Under the pieces are notes generated by a model. It was given only the letters and a program-made list of their open reading frames with translations. It had not been told where the DNA came from and searched no databases. The translations under genes were made by a program, and so were the position numbers. From Chloroflexota bacterium (GTDB lineage: Bacteria; Chloroflexota; Anaerolineae; Anaerolineales; Anaerolineaceae), in assembly GCA_011053085.1 (NCBI GenBank), contig DSBE01000185.1:1-8767 (forward strand): 8,767 bases of DNA, given 5' to 3'. This document shows positions 1 to 6,163 of this stretch, in pieces. The stretch's first letter is position 1. The number at the start of each line of letters is the position of its first letter.

Positions 1-1689
1 GTCCACCAGGTAGAGCATATCTTTGGTATGGTAAGACTGCATGGAGATCATATCCAGACGGTGCAGGCGGTAAAAAGCACGGTAACCGTACACAGCTTTG
101 GCGGGGTTAAATGCCAGGCTCAACACGAGTAGATACACCGCTGTCAGGCTAAGCAGCGGCAGGAACCAGGCGGGCTGCGGCCGTTTTCCGCTGAGCAGGT
201 CAGCACAGCCGACACACAGCAGCGCCATCAACAGCATGAAATAGCGCCCGTCATAGGGAGTCCAGCCGAAGCGGATGATAGCCATGGTCGGCGCGGTGGT
301 AAGCAGGAAGATAGCGATAGTGATGATCAAAGGATGGCGTTTTTTGAGGGCGCGAACCAGGATAAAGGGCGCGCCAATGAAGGCTGCCAACCCACCCAAA
401 ACACCGAACCAGGCGGTATCTTCAGAGAACGGCAGCCACTCCGCATAGAGGAAACGGTGCTGGTTTAGCAAAGCTGCTTCCATCTCCAAACTGAGGCCGC
501 TGAACGCGGAGAAGGCACTCGTCAACATCGCCTGCAGTTTGAGCAGATAACCGGCGACAGGCTGCGGGATGCCAGTCGGGTCTGCCATATGGTAAGCCCA
601 GCGTCCCAGCATGAGCAGCACATGTGTGAGGGGTGAAATCGCTGCCTGACGACCGCCAAAGGGTGTCATATCCAGGGCATCAGGCCCGAGTGGAGAACCA
701 AAAGTCTGCCAGTTGCTCAGGTAAATGGGCGCGCTGAAGACGAAGAACGCCAGCAGCGCCGCCAGAGAGAACACCAGCACCTGCCGGAACGAAAGACGCT
801 TCAATACCAGCCAGAACACCAGCACCATCACAAAGAAACCCGGCAGGTAAGCGCCCACTGCCAGATTGGTGCCGATAGACAAACCCAGGCTTAATCCAGC
901 CAATAATAGCATTTGACAATTTTTTTGCTGGCTGGCGTTGTATAGAAAATAAAATCCTGCCAGCAACAGAAAGGTGCTGATGTGATCGTGGCGGGTGGAG
1001 GTCAGGTTGAGCTGCACCACCGGCATCGCCAGCCATGCCAACGCCACCAGCAAAGCCACGCGCGGCTTGCGGCTGAGCGACCGGCTCAGTTGATAGACCA
1101 GCGCGGAGGAAAGCAGGCCACTGACCAATGGGAAGGCTCCCAACAGACGTTCGCTATTGGTGAACAGCAGCGTCCAGTAGCCAACCAGTTGGGCGTTGAG
1201 CGGAAAAGTAACCTGCCAGATGACTTTGGTATCCCACGGCCGCCAGGAACCTTGCTGGTGCCACATGCCGATGCGCGCCAGGTGGATCATCAGCGAGTCG
1301 TTGTTGTTGGGCGGCACCGCCAGTACATAGATGATGTTGATGAGCATTGTTATCGCGGTCGCACCCAGCAGCAGCCACAGCGCCCAGTCTTTTTTACGCG
1401 GCAGAAAATCCCGGCGCGGTGCGGGGATCTTACATGGGGTGAACGGCAGGAACGAACGCAGGAGCAAGACAATAACCAGTGTAATCAGTTGCAGGAGAAG
1501 GACAAAATAGGGCTGGTTCATGCGTCCTACTGCGCTGGCGATATTCATCACCAGCACCAGCTGGGCGAACGAGACCAGCACCAGGCTGACCAGCCAGTCA
1601 ATGAATTTGCGGTGTGAAAAACAGCCATTGATAAGCAAACCGCTTGCCGATAACAAACTGAGACTTGTGAGAAAAAGAATGAAATTCAC
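1..1689 (-). CDS. GT39-like (GT-C fold) membrane glycosyltransferase, C-terminal end cut by window edge
   Basis: The minus strand is open for 563 codons from a GTG at 1689 to the window edge, so the C-terminus is missing. The protein is highly hydrophobic, with about ten or more membrane helices (for example residues 1-21, 31-52, 61-80, 103-125, 208-226, 262-298, 304-320, 427-447, 454-472, 484-497 and 507-527). Between helices, residues 127-139 read PNNNDSLMIHLAR, followed by a Trp-rich stretch (W143, W149, W152). This resembles the first extracytoplasmic loop of GT39-like enzymes, where an Asp (here D131) is the expected catalytic residue. Family members transfer sugars from polyprenyl-phosphate donors to lipid or protein acceptors on the outer face of the membrane. 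The start is supported by AAGGA about 7 nt upstream; another in-frame GTG seven codons upstream has no clear ribosome binding site. It is divergent from the ligase operon. Acceptor and donor cannot be told from the sequence. Confidence 0.8.
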   Translation of the reverse strand, partial: MNFILFLTSLSLLSASGLLINGCFSHRKFIDWLVSLVLVSFAQLVLVMNIASAVGRMNQPYFVLLLQLITLVIVLLLRSFLPFTPCKIPAPRRDFLPRKKDWALWLLLGATAITMLINIIYVLAVPPNNNDSLMIHLARIGMWHQQGSWRPWDTKVIWQVTFPLNAQLVGYWTLLFTNSERLLGAFPLVSGLLSSALVYQLSRSLSRKPRVALLVALAWLAMPVVQLNLTSTRHDHISTFLLLAGFYFLYNASQQKNCQMLLLAGLSLGLSIGTNLAVGAYLPGFFVMVLVFWLVLKRLSFRQVLVFSLAALLAFFVFSAPIYLSNWQTFGSPLGPDALDMTPFGGRQAAISPLTHVLLMLGRWAYHMADPTGIPQPVAGYLLKLQAMLTSAFSAFSGLSLEMEAALLNQHRFLYAEWLPFSEDTAWFGVLGGLAAFIGAPFILVRALKKRHPLIITIAIFLLTTAPTMAIIRFGWTPYDGRYFMLLMALLCVGCADLLSGKRPQPAWFLPLLSLTAVYLLVLSLAFNPAKAVYGYRAFYRLHRLDMISMQSYHTKDMLYLVD

Positions 1690-1770
1690 CGGGGTTCCTT
1701 CAATGATCACCAGGCATAGTTAACCGCTGTATACGTCCATCATAACAAAAATTCATCCAGTGGTCTTCCT

Positions 1771-1776
1771 ATTATA
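1771..1776 (-). promoter_or_regulatory. possible -10 element for the glycosyltransferase gene
   Basis: On the minus strand this hexamer reads TATAAT, a perfect consensus -10, about 80 nt upstream of the GTG start. No good -35 is present at 16-18 nt spacing; the corresponding bases lie within the inverted repeat at 1778-1812. The promoter is therefore either weak or dependent on a bound protein. Confidence 0.35.
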
Positions 1777-1777
1777 C

Positions 1778-1812
1778 CTGCCAGCAAAATTGCCTGCATC
1801 GCAGGCTGGCAG
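1778..1812. promoter_or_regulatory. nested inverted repeat in the divergent intergenic region, possible operator
   Basis: The outer arms CTGCCAGC (1778-1785) and GCTGGCAG (1805-1812) are exact reverse complements. A second, inner inverted repeat GCCTGC (1792-1797) / GCAGGC (1801-1806) has a 3-nt loop and shares two bases with the outer right arm. The element lies between a minus-strand TATAAT (1771-1776) and a plus-strand TATAAA (1823-1828). That is where a regulator controlling both divergent transcripts would bind. It has no T-tract, so a terminator is unlikely. No candidate regulator is encoded next to it. Confidence 0.35.
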
Positions 1813-1822
1813 TCTGTGTTAC

Positions 1823-1828
1823 TATAAA
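1823..1828 (+). promoter_or_regulatory. possible -10 element for the ligase-ACP-nanE-kinase operon
   Basis: TATAAA, one mismatch from the -10 consensus, lies about 44 nt before the GTG start of the ligase. No convincing -35 hexamer is found at 16-18 nt spacing, so this is a weak call resting on position and the AT-rich context. Confidence 0.3.
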
Positions 1829-1871
1829 AAAGCATAGAAAGTCAACTGCCTTTAATGATTGGAAGCCATCC

Positions 1872-3482
1872 GTGAATTCACAGCAAAACATCGCCGTGTT
1901 GTGCACCACCTATCAATGCCAGCAGGGGAACGCCCACAAAACCGCCCTGCGCTGGGTGGATGCGGATTTTACGTGCGCGGATTACACCTTTGCCGCGTTG
2001 GAGCAGCAATCCAATCGTTATGCCAATGTGCTGAAAAACCTGGGGTATGGCAAAGGCGACCGCATTTTCCTGTACCTGCCGCCCATGCCCGAGGTGTATT
2101 TTAGTTTTCTGGCGATCTTGAAGCGGCAGGCGGTGGCGGGTTTGCTGTTTTCCAATTTCGGGCGGTCGGCGGTCTTTGACCGCCTGTCAGATGCCGGCGC
2201 CAAAGTGCTGATCACCAAACAAAGCCTGTTGCGGCGCATGCGCGATGTGATCGATGGGCTGCCTGCGTTGGAAATGATCTTGCTGGTCGATGCAGATCAG
2301 GACGAAGACGAAAGCGTGCGCAGCCTGCCAATATTGCTGGCGCAAGCCAGTGATGAGTATGAAACCCCGCCGACCGCGCCTGACACCCCCTCGGTGCTGC
2401 ACTACACCTCTGGCTCCACCGGCAAACCCAAAGGCGTGCTGCATGTGCACGGCGGTATCAGCCACCAACAGCAGACGGTCAAGGAGGTGCTGCAACTGGA
2501 GAGCGATGACCTTTTCTGGTGCACGGCTGACCATGGCTGGGTGACCGGCACCACCTACGGCATCACCGCGCCCTGGAGCCTGGGGCACAGCCTGGTGCAA
2601 TTTGGCGGGTTGTTCAATGCCGAACACTGGTTCCGCCTGGTGGAAGAACAAAAGATCACGGTCTGGTACACGGCGCCGACCGCCTTGCGCATGCTGATGC
2701 GCGAAGAAGACAAGATCAAAGGCAAGTTTGACCTGTCAGCATTGAAACGCATGTACAGTGTGGGCGAACCACTCAACCCCGAGATCATCCACTGGGTGAA
2801 ACGCACGCTGGACAAAGACATCTATGACACCTGGTTCCAGACCGAAACCGGCGCGCACATGATCGTCAACCGCCCCGGCTTGCCGGTCAAACCCGGCTCG
2901 ATGGGCAAACCGGTCAGCGGCATCCAGGCGGCTATCTTCGTCGATGGCGAACGAAGCCAGACCCCCGGCACCATCGGCAGTTTGTGCTTGAAAAAAGGCT
3001 GGCCCTCCATGTTCGTCAGTTATCTGAACATGCCGGAGGCTTACGCCGCCAAATTCAAGGGTGATTTTTATGAGAGCGGCGACCTGGCGAAGGTGGACGC
3101 GGACGGTTATTATTGGTTTGTCGGGCGCGGTGATGATGTCATGAACCCCTCCGGTCACCTGGTGGGGCCGTTCGAGGTGGAAAGCGCATTGCTGGAACTG
3201 CCGGAGATCATTGACGCCGCCGTGATCGGCGCGCCTGACCCGCTGCTGTATGAGAAGGTGGTGGCCTTCATCACCCTCAAACCCGGGCTTGCCTGGGATC
3301 GCAAATTGGAAATCAAATGCCGCATTCATATCTCCAACCGCCTGTCGCCCATCGCGGTGCCGAGTGAATACCACCTGCGTGAGAGCCTGCCCAAGAACCG
3401 CAGTGGTAAAATAATGCGCAGAGTGTTGAAAGCCGACTACCTGGGTGAAGACCTGGGGGATATATCAACTCTGGAGGTATGA
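1872..3482 (+). CDS. AcsA-like acyl-CoA synthetase / acyl-ACP ligase (ANL superfamily)
   Basis: This 536-residue AMP-forming ligase activates a carboxylic acid as acyl-adenylate and then passes it to a thiol (CoA or a pantetheine arm). The ANL motifs appear in order: A3 P-loop YTSGSTGKPKG at 178-188, A5 WFQTETG at 321-327, A7 YESGDLA at 400-406, the hinge region starting GRGDD at 418, and A10 PKNRSGKI at 507-514 with catalytic Lys513. Segments such as WCTADHGWVTG (216-226) and WYTAPTALRM (265-274) place it near acetyl-CoA synthetase of the AcsA type. The second Trp of the usual TWWQTETG motif is Phe322, so the acid may not be acetate. The start is GTG with GGAAG 6 nt upstream; no other in-frame start lies nearby upstream. 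An ACP gene begins 1 nt after its stop, which suggests the ACP could be the acyl acceptor. Confidence 0.88.
   Translation: MNSQQNIAVLCTTYQCQQGNAHKTALRWVDADFTCADYTFAALEQQSNRYANVLKNLGYGKGDRIFLYLPPMPEVYFSFLAILKRQAVAGLLFSNFGRSAVFDRLSDAGAKVLITKQSLLRRMRDVIDGLPALEMILLVDADQDEDESVRSLPILLAQASDEYETPPTAPDTPSVLHYTSGSTGKPKGVLHVHGGISHQQQTVKEVLQLESDDLFWCTADHGWVTGTTYGITAPWSLGHSLVQFGGLFNAEHWFRLVEEQKITVWYTAPTALRMLMREEDKIKGKFDLSALKRMYSVGEPLNPEIIHWVKRTLDKDIYDTWFQTETGAHMIVNRPGLPVKPGSMGKPVSGIQAAIFVDGERSQTPGTIGSLCLKKGWPSMFVSYLNMPEAYAAKFKGDFYESGDLAKVDADGYYWFVGRGDDVMNPSGHLVGPFEVESALLELPEIIDAAVIGAPDPLLYEKVVAFITLKPGLAWDRKLEIKCRIHISNRLSPIAVPSEYHLRESLPKNRSGKIMRRVLKADYLGEDLGDISTLEV
3473..3478 (+). promoter_or_regulatory. 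strong ribosome binding site deciding the TTG start of the ACP gene
   Basis: GGAGGT lies in the last codons of the ligase gene and 5 nt before TTG at 3484. This fixes a TTG start for the ACP. An upstream in-frame ATG at 3445 would add 13 residues unlike any ACP. The ATG at 3479 is in another frame and stops after eight codons. Confidence 0.75.
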
Positions 3483-3483
3483 G

Positions 3484-3720
3484 TTGGAAATTCTTGAACA
3501 ATTAACTGAAGTGTTTCAAATGGTGTTTGAAGATGACGAGATCGAGATTGACCGCCATACCACCGCGAATGACATCGACGGCTGGGACTCGATGTCACAC
3601 ATGACGCTGTTGATGGCGATCGAAGAAGATTTCGAGATTGAATTTGAAGAGTGGGAAGTGATTGACCTTTCAGATGTGGGCGAACTGATCGACCTTATCA
3701 CCGAAAAGCTGTCTGAATAA
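3484..3720 (+). CDS. stand-alone acyl carrier protein
   Basis: This is a 78-residue, strongly acidic protein of normal ACP length. It carries the phosphopantetheine attachment motif GWDSMSHM (residues 33-40), with Ser36 as the modified serine. It is followed by the typical helix pattern of an IEEDF-type segment, then a Val-Gly-Glu-Leu turn and a hydrophobic last helix. The holo form would carry an acyl chain as a thioester on a 4'-phosphopantetheine arm in the cytoplasm. The gene begins 1 nt after the ligase stop, from a TTG with a strong GGAGGT ribosome binding site, so the two are almost certainly translated together. The WDSM-type serine motif is more like ACPs of specialised gene clusters (surface glycan, ligase-ACP pairs such as DltA-DltC) than the housekeeping fatty-acid ACP, which usually has DSLD. 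The partner acyltransferase is not in the window. Confidence 0.88.
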   Translation: MEILEQLTEVFQMVFEDDEIEIDRHTTANDIDGWDSMSHMTLLMAIEEDFEIEFEEWEVIDLSDVGELIDLITEKLSE

Positions 3721-3748
3721 TCCTTCCCCATAAAGAAAGGTGCAACTC

Positions 3749-4450
3749 ATGGACTATCAGGCTATATTGGACCACATTCGCGGCGGGTTGATCGTTTCGG
3801 TACAGCCCGACGCAGACAAGCCGCAGCTTGACCCGCTGAACGACGCCGCCATCATGGCAGCGCTGGCGCAGGCGGTGGTGTTGGGCGGGGCGGTTGCCAT
3901 CCGCGCTGACAGCCCCGGCCATATCCGCGCTATCCGCGAGAAGATTCAACTTCCCCTGATCGGGCTGTACAAATTTGACATCGAAGGCTTCGCCGTGCGT
4001 ATCACGCCAACGTTGGAACATGCGCGCGCGGTGGCACAAGCCGGCGCAGACATCATCGCCGTGGACGGCACCGGTCGGCCGCGCCCGGAAGGCCTTACTG
4101 CGCCGGAGTTTATCCAGCGCGTGAAAGCCGAGACCGGCGCGTTAGTGATGGCGGATATCGCCACTTGTGAAGAAGGGCTTGCCGCCGCAGAAGCCGGCGC
4201 TGACTTCATCGCCACCACTCTCTCCGGGTATACCGCTGACAGCCATCAATCCAGCCAGCCCGATTACCGCCTGGTGAGGAGCCTGTGTCAGGCTACCGAG
4301 GTGCCGATCATCGCCGAAGGACGCATTGCCACCCCCCAGCAAGCCAGCCGTATGCTGTCGGAAGGTGCATTCGCCGTGACAGTCGGCAGCGCCATCACCC
4401 GCCCGCGTTCGATCACCGAACGCTTTATCCAAGAGATCAAAGGGAACTGA
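3749..4450 (+). CDS. nanE: N-acetylmannosamine-6-phosphate 2-epimerase
   Basis: The 233-residue TIM-barrel protein matches NanE, which interconverts N-acetylmannosamine-6-phosphate and N-acetylglucosamine-6-phosphate in cytoplasmic sialic acid/ManNAc breakdown. Visible family segments are RGGLIVSVQ (11-19), the strand PLIGLYKFD (69-77) with the expected catalytic Lys75, DIIAVDGTGRPRP (101-113), MADIATCEEG (134-143) and IIAEGRI (187-193) with Glu190 as the second catalytic residue. The phosphate-binding TVGSAITRP follows at 211-219. The ATG at 3749 is chosen over the GTG at 3740 because AAAGG (3736-3740) lies 8 nt in front of it. The gene is 28 nt after the ACP and 1 nt before the ROK kinase. 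The NanE-kinase order is the common nan arrangement, but no N-acetylneuraminate lyase (nanA) or sialic acid transporter is in view. Confidence 0.92.
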   Translation: MDYQAILDHIRGGLIVSVQPDADKPQLDPLNDAAIMAALAQAVVLGGAVAIRADSPGHIRAIREKIQLPLIGLYKFDIEGFAVRITPTLEHARAVAQAGADIIAVDGTGRPRPEGLTAPEFIQRVKAETGALVMADIATCEEGLAAAEAGADFIATTLSGYTADSHQSSQPDYRLVRSLCQATEVPIIAEGRIATPQQASRMLSEGAFAVTVGSAITRPRSITERFIQEIKGN

Positions 4451-4451
4451 C

Positions 4452-5405
4452 ATGGACGCGATCATTGGCGCAGTGGATGTGGGCGGCAACAAGATCGCCG
4501 TTGGATTGGTGACTGAAAAAGGCGAGTTGATCGATTCTGTGCAGTGGGAAACCGATGCAGAACTGGACGCGCATGCAGCCATCGTGCCGATTGCAGATGA
4601 ACTCAAACAGTTAAGCCGCTCCCATGGCGTTCCCCTGGTAGGCGTGGGCTGCGCAGTCACCGGTCCGGTGGATTACCACCGCGGTATCCTGGGTAAAAAT
4701 GCCTTTCTACCCAAATGGGAGGGCAATGTGCTGCTCTCCACCCTGATTCACCAGCTGCGTCTGCCGGTGTTTGCTGACAATGACGCCATCGCTTCCGCCA
4801 TGGGCGAATATACCTGGGGGGCGGGCAAGGGCGCGCGCAGCTTCATCTTCATCTGCGTCAGCACCGGCATCGGCGTATCCGTGATCATTGATGGACAGGT
4901 ATACCGCGGGGTGGATGGGGCGCATCCTGAATGCGGCCACCATGTCATTGACATCAACGCCAGGGGGCCAGCCTGTTTCTGTGGGGCGCACGGCTGCTGG
5001 GAATCACTTGCCAGCGGCACTGCCATGGAGCTGCGCTGGCGCGAGGAGTTCCCTGAAGAACCGCTCAAAGCCAAGGAGATATGCAACCTGGCTGCCAACG
5101 GCGTGGCAGAAGCCCAGACAATGGTGGCGCTGGAAGGGCGCTATCTGGGCGTGGGTATTGCCAACCTGGTCACGCAATTTGTGCCAGAAGTCATCGCACT
5201 GGGCGGTGGTGTAATGGGCAGCTATGACATGTTCCTGCCCTATATCGAAGAACAAATTGCCGAACAATGCCGCCTGGTGCCGCAGGAACTGGTGGAGATC
5301 AAACCGGCGCGCTTCCGCGACAAAGCTGGTTTGCTGGGCGCTGCCGCCGTCTTCCCGCTGTACTCCTACCGCCTGCAGGGCTTGAACAACACCCACGACG
5401 AATGA
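4452..5405 (+). CDS. ROK-family sugar kinase, probably N-acetylmannosamine kinase
   Basis: This 317-residue protein is a ROK kinase that phosphorylates a hexose or N-acetylhexosamine with ATP. It has the N-terminal phosphate motif VDVGGNK (8-14), the catalytic base in ADND (108-111, Asp111), and a zinc site built from HPECGHH (158-164) and CFCGAHGCWE (175-184): His163, Cys175, Cys177 and Cys182. A C-terminal IALGGGV-type loop is also visible. The neighbour nanE, whose stop lies 1 nt before this ATG (AAGGGA in front of the start), suggests the substrate is N-acetylmannosamine, giving the 6-phosphate that NanE epimerises. Against a firm call, HPE-x-GH is a form also seen in ROK fructokinases, while the CxCGxxGCxE motif is typical of glucokinase/NanK types. 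It is the last gene of the operon, with no clear terminator after it. Confidence 0.85.
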   Translation: MDAIIGAVDVGGNKIAVGLVTEKGELIDSVQWETDAELDAHAAIVPIADELKQLSRSHGVPLVGVGCAVTGPVDYHRGILGKNAFLPKWEGNVLLSTLIHQLRLPVFADNDAIASAMGEYTWGAGKGARSFIFICVSTGIGVSVIIDGQVYRGVDGAHPECGHHVIDINARGPACFCGAHGCWESLASGTAMELRWREEFPEEPLKAKEICNLAANGVAEAQTMVALEGRYLGVGIANLVTQFVPEVIALGGGVMGSYDMFLPYIEEQIAEQCRLVPQELVEIKPARFRDKAGLLGAAAVFPLYSYRLQGLNNTHDE

Positions 5406-5456
5406 TTGTTTGACGAGTATTCCTTCCGCCAGAGACATCCGACTTTTTCCAAGCAC

Positions 5457-5485
5457 TTGTAATAGCATGATATCCGTGATATCAT
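5457..5485 (+). promoter_or_regulatory. predicted promoter of higBA
   Basis: TTGTAA (5457-5462; 4 of 6 matches to the -35 consensus) and TATCAT (5480-5485; 5 of 6 matches to the -10) are separated by exactly 17 nt. Transcription would be expected to begin near 5492, which is the A of the higB start codon, so the mRNA would have little or no leader. Both hexamers overlap the palindrome at 5460-5492. Confidence 0.5.
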
Positions 5486-5492
5486 GCTATTA
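5460..5492. promoter_or_regulatory. 33-bp palindrome, likely HigA/HigBA operator
   Basis: The left arm TAATAGCATGATATC (5460-5474) and right arm GATATCATGCTATTA (5478-5492) are exact reverse complements around the 3-nt centre CGT. The last base of the right arm is the A of the higB ATG. A symmetric element over the promoter is what an XRE-type antitoxin dimer, alone or with toxin, would bind for autorepression. No second copy was noticed elsewhere in the window. Confidence 0.7.
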
Positions 5493-5785
5493 TGATCCAG
5501 TCATTTAAAGACACTGGCACCGAAGCCATATACAATGGCATCAATAACAAAAACGCCCGCAACGCATTGCCAAATGTGCTTTGGAAAGTGGCTGCCAGAA
5601 AACTGGACCAGTTAGATTCCGCCAGTCAGTTATCAGACTTGCGCGCCCCTCCCGGCAATCATCTGGAGACATTGTCCGGTGAACGCCTGGGGCAACACAG
5701 CATTCGCATCAACCAACAATATCGAATTTGCTTTGTCTGGACAACACAAGGCCCAGACAAGTTGGAAATCGTAGATTACCACTAA
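5492..5785 (+). CDS. higB: HigB-family (RelE/ParE fold) toxin
   Basis: The 97-residue protein is a full-length HigB-type toxin. Family members are small ribosome-dependent mRNA interferases, neutralised by HigA. Recognisable segments are the start MIQSFKDTGTE, the central LRAPPGNHLETLSG (50-63), the strand SIRINQQYRICFVW (70-83) and the ending EIVDYH (92-97). The last three residues (Asp95-Tyr96-His97) match the C-terminal residues important in Proteus HigB. The histidine of that enzyme's LHPLKG segment corresponds here to Glu59, which I believe is usual in this branch. The ATG at 5492 is the only plausible start and matches the family start, yet there is no ribosome binding site in front of it and the predicted transcription start is at or near it. 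The antitoxin gene follows 11 nt after the stop. The toxin-first order is typical of hig loci. Confidence 0.9.
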   Translation: MIQSFKDTGTEAIYNGINNKNARNALPNVLWKVAARKLDQLDSASQLSDLRAPPGNHLETLSGERLGQHSIRINQQYRICFVWTTQGPDKLEIVDYH

Positions 5786-5796
5786 GAGAGGTTTTT

Positions 5797-6135
5797 ATGG
5801 TCCGTGTCCCGACCAACCGCACACCCACACACCCCGGAGATATGCTGCTGGAAGAGTTTCTCCAACCAATGGGGTTGACCCAGCGTCAGCTGGCCGACCG
5901 CATTCATGTGCCCTATCAGCGTGTTAATGAGATCGTGCATGGCAAACGCGGTGTGACACCCCACACAGCGCTGCGCCTGGCGAAGTTCTTCAACACCAGC
6001 GTCGATTTCTGGATGAATCTTCAGCTGCGCTGGGAGTTATATTTTGCCCAGCAGGACGAAAAAGCCATCCTGCGCGAGATCCAGCCATTCGTCATCGCAG
6101 AGGAAAGCAACAGTGAACACTATGACGCACAATGA
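5797..6135 (+). CDS. higA: HigA-family antitoxin (XRE helix-turn-helix)
   Basis: The 112-residue protein opens with the THPGDMLLEEFL segment (11-22) typical of HigA/VapI antitoxins. It continues with a helix-turn-helix GLTQRQLADRIHVPYQRVNE (26-45), then GKRGVT (49-54), ALRLAKFF (58-65) and FWMNLQ (71-76). It should neutralise HigB by direct binding and repress the shared promoter through the palindrome at 5460-5492. The ATG at 5797 is preferred because GAGAGG (5786-5791) lies 5 nt before it; longer in-frame starts upstream would overlap higB and add an unrelated N-terminus. HigA thus has a good ribosome binding site while higB has none, which would favour antitoxin over toxin synthesis from the same mRNA. 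The C-terminal tail (about 100-112) is acidic. Confidence 0.9.
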   Translation: MVRVPTNRTPTHPGDMLLEEFLQPMGLTQRQLADRIHVPYQRVNEIVHGKRGVTPHTALRLAKFFNTSVDFWMNLQLRWELYFAQQDEKAILREIQPFVIAEESNSEHYDAQ

Positions 6136-6163
6136 AAAGACAGTAGGATAACCGGGTTAATCC

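Noticed and set aside
982..1617. Long plus-strand open frame (211 codons) over the glycosyltransferase region
   Set aside because: It is antisense to a 563-codon open frame with clear membrane helices and a family motif. Its own translation is Gln/His-rich with no recognisable domain and no ribosome binding site.
1855..1875. ATG at 1855 as the start of the ligase
   Set aside because: It is in a different frame and stops after six codons, at a TGA overlapping the true GTG start. It is too small to call a leader peptide without more evidence.
2736..3374. Minus-strand open frame of 212 codons inside the ligase gene
   Set aside because: It overlaps the conserved C-terminal half of the ligase on the other strand. 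Its composition (many His, Asp, Val) is what antisense frames of GC-biased genes look like.
3479..3505. ATG overlapping the ligase stop (ATGA arrangement) as the next gene's start
   Set aside because: It is out of frame with the ACP and ends after eight codons. The TTG at 3484 with GGAGGT 5 nt upstream gives a complete ACP.
5406..5459. Possible terminator after the ROK kinase
   Set aside because: No GC-rich stem followed by a T-run is visible. The only strong palindrome (5460-5492) is AT-rich, lacks a T-tract and fits an operator better.
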